In this document: piece after piece, positions 45,090 to 52,155 of the stretch | Layout of the letters: every line of letters starts with the position of its first letter | How positions within the stretch are numbered: the first letter of the stretch is position 1 | Assembly: GCF_000468755.1 (NCBI RefSeq) | Contig: NZ_AWEZ01000016.1 | Coordinates: 1 to 53,256 of the forward strand | Direction of reading: 5' to 3' | DNA length: 53,256 nt | Origin: Olsenella profusa F0195 | GTDB taxonomy: Bacteria; Actinomycetota; Coriobacteriia; Coriobacteriales; Atopobiaceae | Notes under the pieces: model-generated | Told to the model about the DNA's origin: nothing | Databases searched by the model: none | Seen by the model: the letters and a program-made list of their open reading frames with translations, nothing else | Translations under genes and position numbers: made by a program

Positions 45090-45178
45090 GGGCGAGTGAT
45101 TCCAGCCTGACGGTTCCGTTCATCCCATGTTCGTCCAACAGCAATCCATCGCCCAAGGCGATGGGGAAGGGGGCTGCC

Positions 45179-46450
45179 ATGCCTGGCAGGCTTTCAATCA
45201 AGCAAGCGGTGCGGGGAATGCTCAAGCTTCAGGATTCGGGTGACCATGCCACGATGATCGGCATCGGCCCCATGTCGCCCAACCTGCTGCAGGCGGCGTT
45301 CGAGCTCGCCCGCGACGAGGACTTCCCCCTGATGTTCATTGCCTCGCGCAACCAGGTGGACATGGACGAGCTGGGTGCGGGCTACGTCAACCACTGGGAC
45401 CAGAGGCGCTTTGCGGCAGACATCAGGAAGGCCGCTGACGAGGTGGGCTACGATGGCCCGTACTACCTGTGTCGTGACCACGGCGGTCCGTGGCAGCGTG
45501 ACGAGGAGCGCAACGCGCACCTGTCCGAGGACGCGGCCATGGAGATCGCCCGCAGGTCCTTCGTTGCCGACATGGAGGCGGGCTTCGACCTCCTGATGGT
45601 GGACCCCACCAAGGATCCCTACCAGACCGGCAAGGTCATCCCCCTAAAGGTCGTGCTGCGGCGCACCGTCGACCTCATCGACTACCTCGAGAGGTACCGT
45701 CGCGAGCACAACCTGCCCGAGGTTGCCTATGAGGTGGGCACCGAGGAGACCAACGGTGGCCTGACCACGACGGACACGTACGAGGAGTTCATCTCCCAGC
45801 TCAAGCCCGAGCTCGAGAGGCGTGGCTGCCCCATGCCCACCTTCATCGTGGGACAGACGGGCACCCTCACGCGCCTGACCGAGCAGGTGGGCCACTACAA
45901 CTACCGGAACGCCCGCGAGCTGGCCGACATGGCCAAGCGCTATGGCGTGGGCCTCAAGGAGCACAACGCCGACTATCTGGACGACGTGACCCTGCTCGAG
46001 CACATCCCCGCCCACGTGACCGCCTCCAACGTGGCTCCCCAGTACGGCACCGAGGAGACGCGCGCCTACCTCAAGCTCTGTGACGTGGAACAGCTGCTTG
46101 TTGACAACGACCTCTGCGGCGATCCCTCCGACCTGCGCCATGTGCTGCTGGTCAAGGCGATCAAGACGGAGCGCTGGCGCAAGTGGATGTGCGGCGGCGA
46201 CGTCAACCTGCAGGTGGACGACATTCTCAGGGACGAGGAGCTGTCCCTCCAGATCCTGGACATCTCCGGCCACTATGCCTTCGATGACCCGGAGGTCAAG
46301 GAGGAGCTTGCCACGCTCTATCGGAACCTCGCGGCGCAGGGCATCGATGGCCAGCGCTTCGTGGTCGAGCACATCAAGCGCCCCCTCAGGCAACATGTCG
46401 TGGGCCTCAACCTCACGGGTGTGACCACGCGCATCAAGGACGTGCTGTAG
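45179..46450 (+). CDS. GatZ/KbaZ-like protein (class II tagatose-bisphosphate aldolase non-catalytic subunit family)
   Basis: The 423-residue protein has the GatZ/KbaZ patterns: IGIGPMSPNLLQAAFELARDEDFPLMFIASRNQVD, YLCRDHGGPW, MVDPTKDP, YEVGTEETNGG and LKEHNADYL. In E. coli it stabilises the catalytic GatY or KbaY. No such aldolase partner lies in this operon. Relatives are reported to have hexulose 6-phosphate 4-epimerase activity, so it may itself act on the PTS product, for example tagatose 6-phosphate. The ATG at 45179 has AAGGGGG upstream. Confidence 0.8.
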   Translation: MPGRLSIKQAVRGMLKLQDSGDHATMIGIGPMSPNLLQAAFELARDEDFPLMFIASRNQVDMDELGAGYVNHWDQRRFAADIRKAADEVGYDGPYYLCRDHGGPWQRDEERNAHLSEDAAMEIARRSFVADMEAGFDLLMVDPTKDPYQTGKVIPLKVVLRRTVDLIDYLERYRREHNLPEVAYEVGTEETNGGLTTTDTYEEFISQLKPELERRGCPMPTFIVGQTGTLTRLTEQVGHYNYRNARELADMAKRYGVGLKEHNADYLDDVTLLEHIPAHVTASNVAPQYGTEETRAYLKLCDVEQLLVDNDLCGDPSDLRHVLLVKAIKTERWRKWMCGGDVNLQVDDILRDEELSLQILDISGHYAFDDPEVKEELATLYRNLAAQGIDGQRFVVEHIKRPLRQHVVGLNLTGVTTRIKDVL

Positions 46451-46508
46451 GTCCCGTCGGTGCCGGTGGGTGGATACCCATGCGAGGCGTAGCACAGGGG
46501 AAGACGTC

Positions 46509-46964
46509 ATGGAACGATCCGTCACGGAACGAAACGTGCTGCTGCACCAGCAGACGGCAACCGGGGAGGAGACCCTGCGCATCATCTCGGACTACCCCAT
46601 CGCCTTGGCTGCCGCCGACGACGCCTACGAGGTGTACGCCGGCTTCCTCGCGCGAGAGGAGGTCGACCAGACGGGCATGGTCGAGGGGTTTGCCATTCCC
46701 CACCGCAAGACCGATGCCGTGAAGCGGGCGACGGTCATCGTCTTCAAGAACGACCGGAAGCTCGCGTGGCCCTCCCTCGACGGCGAGCCCGTCGACATCG
46801 CCATGGCGCTCCTGGTCCCTGGCCAGGAGGCAGGCACGAAGCACCTGCGCCTGCTCTCGAAGACGGCGGTGCTGCTGATGGACGATGGGTTCAAGAAGCT
46901 GTTGTGCGAGGGGGATGACGCCACGTTTGTCGCTGATGCCATCAACGCCGAGTTGGAGCGGTAG
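46509..46964 (+). CDS. PTS EIIA component (fructose/mannitol type)
   Basis: The 151-residue protein is an EIIA-Fru/Mtl domain. The phosphorylated His lies in EGFAIPHRKTDAV, and the C-terminal part has HLRLLSKTAVLLMDDGF. It takes phosphate from HPr and passes it to the EIIB of the same operon. The start at ATG 46509 follows AGGGGAAG. It is the last gene of the operon. Confidence 0.9.
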   Translation: MERSVTERNVLLHQQTATGEETLRIISDYPIALAAADDAYEVYAGFLAREEVDQTGMVEGFAIPHRKTDAVKRATVIVFKNDRKLAWPSLDGEPVDIAMALLVPGQEAGTKHLRLLSKTAVLLMDDGFKKLLCEGDDATFVADAINAELER

Positions 46965-46981
46965 CCTCGTCCGTCCATCGC

Positions 46982-47144
46982 GGGAGTCGTATGCAATCTT
47001 GATTCAACGCTTCGGGGGTCGTTCGCAAAAGCGGACGGCTCCTCTCTTATAACGCTACAGGTAGAGGAGGTGCGGGTACTTGTGGAGCAGCGACATCGGC
47101 CCGAAAAATGTGAACGACTCCCCTGAGGATTGCGAACGACTCGT
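46982..47144. repeat. Inverted-repeat element, copy 2 (about 163 bp)
   Basis: It starts with GGGAGTCGTATGCAATC, identical to the left end of copy 1, and ends with GATTGCGAACGACTC. Inner repeats (GGTCGTTCGCAA and GAACGACTCCC) are in the same places as in copy 1. It also lies between two convergent genes, the EIIA gene and the OPT transporter. Confidence 0.8.
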
Positions 47145-47159
47145 CAGACAGATGCGATG

Positions 47160-48848
47160 CTACCCCATGCCGCCGAGGATCGTGGCGAGCGCGATGACGA
47201 CACCCACGATGGACTCGCCGCCGAGCACGCCGGATGCCACAACGATGCCATCCCCCTGCGGCACATCGTCGGCCCGCTCGTCACCTGCCTGCGACCTGTG
47301 CCGTGCATGCCCATCAAGGACGAGCTTGACCAGGCCTCCCAGGAACGCGGGCACGCTCATGTAGAAGGGCAGATAGACACCGAGGCCCATCATGATGGCG
47401 GGAAGCCCCATGCAGTAGAGCACGACGCCGCTCGCCAGTCCCATGGCAAACGCTGGCACGCTGGGCACGCCCGTCACCATTGTCGCCACCACGCTTGCTT
47501 GGGTCGAGACAAACTCCTTGCCCAGGCCAAACGCATCGGCTCCATAGGCGGCCCGTATGGCGACCATGGTGGCCACAGAGACGAACACACCAACGGTGGC
47601 GCCGAGGGCCTGCGCCTTCCATAGCACGCGTGGGTTGTTGCCCAGCAGCGCCCCGGTCTTGAAGTCGGCCATCACGTCACCGGCAAGTCCGCAGGTCACC
47701 GTGATGATGCCTGCCACAAGGAAGAGGCCGACCTGGGACAGGCTGGAGACCGCCGCCACGCAGAGCAGCACGATGAGGCCGAAGACCTCCATGGGGTCCA
47801 CGCCCGTCTGTCCCACGGACTGTGCGCTCATGGTGGTGGTCACGAACGAGAGCAGCACGATGAGTACGGTCGGCACGGGGCCGAGTCCCAGTCCCACCCC
47901 CACGACGAGGGTGGCTGCGGCCACAAGAAGCGCAAGCATCCCGATGTCTCGGTGTCCCTTGATGTCGCCCGTCCAATCGTTCCTACCTTCGGGGTCCGAG
48001 CCGCCCATCCTGCGCGATCCGAGTAGTCGTGTGATGACCAGGCGGTACAGCACATCCTTCACGACGACTCCCAGGCCCGCTCCCATCATGAGACCCATGC
48101 CCAGGCTGCGTACGATGCCGCCGGCGGCCTCCACGCTCCACAGGCCCAGGCTGCTCGCACCCACGACAAGCCCAAAATTTGCGAACAGTGCCGAGGCAAG
48201 CCAGAACGATACGGGCACAAAGCCCACGAGAAAGCCCATGGAGAGCCACATGGGCGAGTTGTTGAGGCCAAACGCCACCCCCGGGATGTCGAGGGCGAAG
48301 AGGCGTGCCGGCAGGAGGTGCATCCCGTCACGGAGCACCGCCCAGGCACCGGCGATCCCCATGGACGCGAAGAGCCTCCGCCCCGTGGAGCCACCCTCGC
48401 GGGCTGCCTTGAGAGTCTCGGCAGCGGCGGTGCCTATGGGATACTCAAGGTCCGAGTTGTCCACGAAGCGCCTGCGGATCAGCATGGTGCATACCAGGCC
48501 CAACAGGGTGCCTGCGACTGCCACCATGAGCATCTGCATCCAGCCTATGCCATCCGAGAGCCCCAGCATCCATGCCCCCGGTATGGTGAAGGCGAGGCCG
48601 CCCGCCACCATGGAGCCGGCAGACATCACGATTTGGGTGACGTTGGCCTCGGTCACGCTGTGGCGCCCGCAGGCGCGCAGCACCAGCAGCGCCGTGATGG
48701 AGGTGAAGATGGTGGGCCAGGGGAGAGACCCCAGCTTGAGGGCCGTGTAGGCCGATGCGGCCGTGAGGATGACACACCCCACGATGCCGATGACGAATCC
48801 AGGCATGCTGAGCTCGTCGCGCAGACGCGCGCCACGCGGTTCGTCCAT
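47160..48848 (-). CDS. OPT-family oligopeptide transporter
   Basis: The 562-residue protein has about 14 hydrophobic helices. Family motifs include YTALKLGSLPWPTIF near the N-terminus, the middle AGSMVAGGLAFTIPGAWMLG, and LVFGLNNSP-like repeats. It imports oligopeptides or metal-chelate peptides by a proton gradient. It is somewhat shorter than many OPT proteins but has a normal end (GGESIVGVVIALATILGGMG). It is convergent with the PTS operon. Confidence 0.88.
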   Translation of the reverse strand: MDEPRGARLRDELSMPGFVIGIVGCVILTAASAYTALKLGSLPWPTIFTSITALLVLRACGRHSVTEANVTQIVMSAGSMVAGGLAFTIPGAWMLGLSDGIGWMQMLMVAVAGTLLGLVCTMLIRRRFVDNSDLEYPIGTAAAETLKAAREGGSTGRRLFASMGIAGAWAVLRDGMHLLPARLFALDIPGVAFGLNNSPMWLSMGFLVGFVPVSFWLASALFANFGLVVGASSLGLWSVEAAGGIVRSLGMGLMMGAGLGVVVKDVLYRLVITRLLGSRRMGGSDPEGRNDWTGDIKGHRDIGMLALLVAAATLVVGVGLGLGPVPTVLIVLLSFVTTTMSAQSVGQTGVDPMEVFGLIVLLCVAAVSSLSQVGLFLVAGIITVTCGLAGDVMADFKTGALLGNNPRVLWKAQALGATVGVFVSVATMVAIRAAYGADAFGLGKEFVSTQASVVATMVTGVPSVPAFAMGLASGVVLYCMGLPAIMMGLGVYLPFYMSVPAFLGGLVKLVLDGHARHRSQAGDERADDVPQGDGIVVASGVLGGESIVGVVIALATILGGMG

Positions 48849-48999
48849 AGCTGCTCCTTCGTATATCCGCTCCCCCTGATGCCAGCGCCCGTGCGTGGCG
48901 AGGAGTCGGGTTACCGGACGTCCGCAGGACGGGACGAGTCCAGCGAACGGCTACAGTGTAGAGGATGCGAGCGCCATCCACCAGGCGAGGGGGACGAAC

Positions 49000-49809
49000 A
49001 TGGCAGGGGCACAGAACGTGACCACAGGTGTCGTGCTGGCGGTTGACGTGGGCAACACCACGACGTCGCTGGGGCTGTTCGAGGGCGGCGGACATGCCTC
49101 CGACGAGCCCACGTGCACCTGGGAGCTCTCGACTCCCCAGCGCCTGACGGTGGACGAGGTGGCGCTTCGCATGAGGCAGGTCATGGGGGAACCACCCACC
49201 GGAGAGGTCATGGGCGCGATTCTCTCCTGCGTGGTGCCAGCACTGTCCGATGTGTGGGAGCGTGCCCTGGGGCGTCTCGGGCGATGTCGCCCGTATGTGG
49301 TGGGTCCAGGTCTCAGGACCGGGCTTCCGATGCGCTATCGCGATCCCTCGGAGATCGGCCCCGATCGCATTGCCGACGCCGTGGCGGCGCGTGAGCGCCA
49401 TGGGACGCCCGTGATCGCCGTCGACCTGGGGACCACGCTCAACCTGGAGGTGGTGGGACGGGACGGCTCCTTCCTGGGTGGCCTCATCGCGCCGGGGCTG
49501 GCAGCGGGGGCGCAGTCTCTCAGCCAGCACGCGGCACGGCTGCCCATGATCGAGCTAGCGGTGCCCGAGGCGGCCATCGGCCGCTCCACGCGCGAGGCCA
49601 TGCTCGCGGGCGTGGTGCTTGGAGAGGTCGCGCGCATCGATGGCCTGCTCGACCGCGTGTTTGCCGAGTTGGGGGAGGATGCGCCCATCGTGCTGACGGG
49701 GGAGGGGGCCACGCGCGTGGCCAAGCTCGTCTCGCATGACGTGATCGTGGACGCAACGCTCGCCCTCCGGGGGCTGCACCAGCTCTATCTGCTCAACGCG
49801 CGTAGGTAG
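49000..49809 (+). CDS. coaX: Type III pantothenate kinase
   Basis: The 269-residue protein has the CoaX/ASKHA motifs: VDVGNTTTSLGLFEG (phosphate 1), IGPDRIADAVAARE, and VDLGTTLNLEVV (phosphate 2), followed by GGLIAPGLAAGAQSL. It phosphorylates pantothenate in the first step of coenzyme A synthesis and needs a monovalent cation. I chose the ATG at 49000, directly before the conserved domain. Confidence 0.92.
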   Translation: MAGAQNVTTGVVLAVDVGNTTTSLGLFEGGGHASDEPTCTWELSTPQRLTVDEVALRMRQVMGEPPTGEVMGAILSCVVPALSDVWERALGRLGRCRPYVVGPGLRTGLPMRYRDPSEIGPDRIADAVAARERHGTPVIAVDLGTTLNLEVVGRDGSFLGGLIAPGLAAGAQSLSQHAARLPMIELAVPEAAIGRSTREAMLAGVVLGEVARIDGLLDRVFAELGEDAPIVLTGEGATRVAKLVSHDVIVDATLALRGLHQLYLLNARR

Positions 49810-49815
49810 GGGCGG

Positions 49816-49959
49816 CTAACGAGCATCGTCATCCACTTCACCCTGCCGCGATGCCTGTATGCGGCGCATGGGGTAGGTCCCGGTCCAGATGATGGCGAAG
49901 AGCGGCGCGGCCAGCGCGAGGGTGCTCTTGTCTACGGTTGCCGCCCTAGCTTGGCTCAC
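49816..49959 (-). CDS. Small membrane protein coupled to nrdG
   Basis: A 47-residue frame begins at GTG 49959, overlapping the nrdG stop (GTGA). It has one hydrophobic segment (STLALAAPLFAIIWTG) and a basic then acidic tail. No family is recognised. The coupling makes it plausible, but it could be chance. Confidence 0.35.
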   Translation of the reverse strand: MSQARAATVDKSTLALAAPLFAIIWTGTYPMRRIQASRQGEVDDDAR

Positions 49960-50501
49960 ATCTCGTGCGTCTCGAACAGCGGGTCGTCACTCCAGAGCAC
50001 CACCTCACTCGCCGCGAGGCTGGCGGGCACGTCGATGATGCGCTGGTTGGAGGAGCCCTTGAAGCGCAGCGCGATGTCATGCAGCTCCTGCACGAAGGGG
50101 CCATCCACCAGCACGTCGAGCGTCCGCAGGATGCGCCGCATGTCCTCGCTGGCATGGCTTCCGGAACCCGTGAGCTCCTCCCAGGTGCGGCCGGAGTAGA
50201 GCCAGATGCCCTTCTGGGGATGGGCCGCGCGCACGCGCTCGAGGAAGGGGGCCAGCGCCTGGGCGTTCTCGGGCTCGGTCGGCTCGCCGCCCAGCACGGT
50301 GAGGCCGTCCACGTAGGCCGGAGCGAGCGACTCGACGACGCGATCCTCCACCTCGGTCGTGAAGGGCTCCCCCGCGAGGAACGACCAGGCGCCGTTGTTG
50401 AAGCACCCCTTGCAGTGCAGGCGACAGCCCGAGACAAAGAGCGACGTGCGCACACCCGCGCCGTTCGCGATGTCGCAGTACTTGATGTTGGCGTAGTTCA
50501 T
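49956..50501 (-). CDS. nrdG: Anaerobic ribonucleotide reductase activating protein (radical SAM)
   Basis: The 181-residue protein has the NrdG radical SAM motif CRLHCKGC (C-x3-C-x2-C) and the typical GLTVLGGEPTEPENAQ and GIWLYSGRTWEEL. It makes the glycyl radical in NrdD with S-adenosylmethionine under anaerobic conditions. I use the ATG at 50501 (MNYANIKYCDI), which fits the family start. The nrdD gene itself is not next to it. Confidence 0.92.
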   Translation of the reverse strand: MNYANIKYCDIANGAGVRTSLFVSGCRLHCKGCFNNGAWSFLAGEPFTTEVEDRVVESLAPAYVDGLTVLGGEPTEPENAQALAPFLERVRAAHPQKGIWLYSGRTWEELTGSGSHASEDMRRILRTLDVLVDGPFVQELHDIALRFKGSSNQRIIDVPASLAASEVVLWSDDPLFETHEM

Positions 50502-50614
50502 GCCGGGACCCCAAACAATCCTGTCTTCTGCCCAACCAGCGACGCTCTGACCCAACGAGTGCCCTTATCTTGGTCGAGCAGGGCTGCATCTTTGGATTGT
50601 ACCGTATCCCCTCT

Positions 50615-50631
50615 CGACCGGTCGTTTGACC
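50615..50631 (+). promoter_or_regulatory. Palindrome next to a -35-like box upstream of the RiPP precursor
   Basis: CGACCGGTCG (50615-50624) is a perfect 10-bp palindrome, followed by TTGACC (50626-50631), which resembles a -35 box. The -10 box is poor. This lies in the divergent region between nrdG and the precursor gene. Confidence 0.3.
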
Positions 50632-50723
50632 GGCTAGGTTATGAATTGTGGTAAGGAGACGTGGAAGGACATGGGACATGTGCCAACTGTTTCGCCTTCT
50701 ACGCAATGTGAGAGGAGGGGATT

Positions 50724-50804
50724 ATGAAGACCATCGTTGCGGCAAAGAGTGGCATGAGGGTTCGCTCGTTTAGCTGTGGGTTCGGTGCCGTTGTCCTCGT
50801 GTAG
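50724..50804 (+). CDS. Putative RiPP precursor peptide (26 aa)
   Basis: A 26-codon gene begins at an ATG with the strong ribosome site GAGGAGGGG upstream. It has a basic N-terminal leader-like half (MKTIVAAKSGMRVR) and a short hydrophobic C-terminal half with one Cys (SFSCGFGAVVLV). It lies 69 bases before a radical SAM/SPASM gene and an ABC transporter, the usual layout of peptides modified by radical SAM enzymes. The shape recalls small Cys-containing precursors of Clostridia, but only one Cys is present. Its product, crosslink and activity are unknown. It was too short for ordinary gene finders. Confidence 0.6.
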   Translation: MKTIVAAKSGMRVRSFSCGFGAVVLV

Positions 50805-50812
50805 CGGTAAGA

Positions 50813-50837
50813 GGGCGGAGCTTGTGGGGCTCCGCCC
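50813..50837 (+). other. Stem-loop between precursor and maturase
   Basis: GGGCGGAGC and GCTCCGCCC form a perfect 9-bp stem with a 7-base loop, directly after the precursor stop. No T-run follows. Such hairpins often partly stop or protect RNA so that the precursor is made in excess of the enzyme. Confidence 0.65.
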
Positions 50838-50873
50838 GTATGTTCTCGAGAGGGTCATATCGAGAGGACAGAT

Positions 50874-52103
50874 ATGTCGCCAATGCTTGCGCCGCATACA
50901 AAGCAATCCCTGTTCAATGTCTGGTTTTCAGCAGATGATGAGGACTATGTCTTTAACACGAAGACCAGTGCCATGTTCCAGATGGATCCAGCCTACCTGT
51001 CTCATGTGTCTGAAGATGAGGCCTGTACGCTTATGAGTAGCGGCATACTTGTGTATGAGAAGAAGGATGAAGTAAGTATTCTTGAACATGAGGTGATGGA
51101 AGGGCTGAACGTGCCCATAGGTGAGGTCTATCTGACAATTGTCCTAACTGAAAGATGCAACTTCCGTTGTGTGTACTGCTATCAAGAACATGGTGGGGAA
51201 TCCCTTACCCCAAGAGACTCTCATGAGCTACTGAAACATGCTGAGAGGATCGTTCAGCGTGGTGCTACAGCTCTGCGCATTGTCTATTTTGGAGGAGAGC
51301 CTCTTCTGAATCGCGAAGCGATTTTGCAGATTGATGCGGGGATGAAGGCTATTTCGAGAGAGTATGGGGTTGAATACTCCGCCCTCATATCAACGAATGG
51401 GTCGCTCCTCGATGATGAGCTTCTTGAACGCGTGAGCTTTGAGAGAATTCGCCTGACATTTGACGGAGATGAGACCTGGCATAATAGTTTGAAGAGGGCG
51501 CACAGCTTTCCCTATCGTGAGCAGGTCAGTCTTCTGGATCGGATTGTGAGAACGACGTCCTCTAACCTTGAGATACGACTCAACCTCTGTCGGGAGAATG
51601 CCGATTCCTTTGTAGAGACGTTAAACGATATTTCCACAATGATTTCCGCCAATATTCGACGCATACGGCTTGTATATGCTGCGTTGCATAACGAGGTGCA
51701 TAGTCCCACCTTCCATGAGCTTACTTCCGAACACTTTGCTCATAAGGTCTTACTGCTTCGTCTGCATGCCAGGAATCTCGGATTCACTCAATGTCTGCCG
51801 GGCATGAGCCGGCCATGCCCCTTTAGGACGGGTCGGGCCCTATGCATCGGTCCGGGTCTGAGGCGGAGAATTTGCTCTGAGAGAATTGAGTTCTTCGATG
51901 AGGCGAACGGTGTCACGTCTTATCAGGACATTGCCTTTCATGGAACTTGTCGCTCGTGTTCCGTGCTTCCGCTGTGTATGGGCCCATGCCCTATGAGCCC
52001 GGAGAAGCATGTTTGCATTCCTGAGAGATACATCCTAAGGGACCTCCTCCGGGATTTCGTCTGCCATCGGGAGGGTTGGGTTATCGAGCAAGAGCATGAG
52101 TAA
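50874..52103 (+). CDS. Radical SAM/SPASM peptide maturase
   Basis: The 409-residue protein has the radical SAM triad CNFRCVYC with Cys95, Cys99 and Cys102, followed by FGGEPLL near 139-145. The C-terminal SPASM domain has C-x2-C-x5-C-x3-C at Cys359, 362, 368 and 372, and a further Cys381. Residues 10-75 look like the short N-terminal domain (DDEDYVFNTKTSAMFQMD) that such enzymes use to bind a peptide. It would make a thioether or carbon-carbon link in the precursor. The gene is clearly AT-richer than its neighbours, which suggests transfer. The ATG at 50874 has AGAGGA 5 bases upstream. Confidence 0.85.
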   Translation: MSPMLAPHTKQSLFNVWFSADDEDYVFNTKTSAMFQMDPAYLSHVSEDEACTLMSSGILVYEKKDEVSILEHEVMEGLNVPIGEVYLTIVLTERCNFRCVYCYQEHGGESLTPRDSHELLKHAERIVQRGATALRIVYFGGEPLLNREAILQIDAGMKAISREYGVEYSALISTNGSLLDDELLERVSFERIRLTFDGDETWHNSLKRAHSFPYREQVSLLDRIVRTTSSNLEIRLNLCRENADSFVETLNDISTMISANIRRIRLVYAALHNEVHSPTFHELTSEHFAHKVLLLRLHARNLGFTQCLPGMSRPCPFRTGRALCIGPGLRRRICSERIEFFDEANGVTSYQDIAFHGTCRSCSVLPLCMGPCPMSPEKHVCIPERYILRDLLRDFVCHREGWVIEQEHE

Positions 52104-52155
52104 GCGCAGTCATATTGCATGCGGCTCTTTGAGACTGTGATGGGGGGCAGAGGTT

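Noticed and set aside
50641-50727. A 28-codon frame (MNCGKETWKDMGHV...) overlapping the start of the RiPP precursor by ATGA
   Set aside because: It lacks a good ribosome site, and its second half consists of the precursor's own ribosome-binding region, so it is more likely leader RNA than a second peptide.
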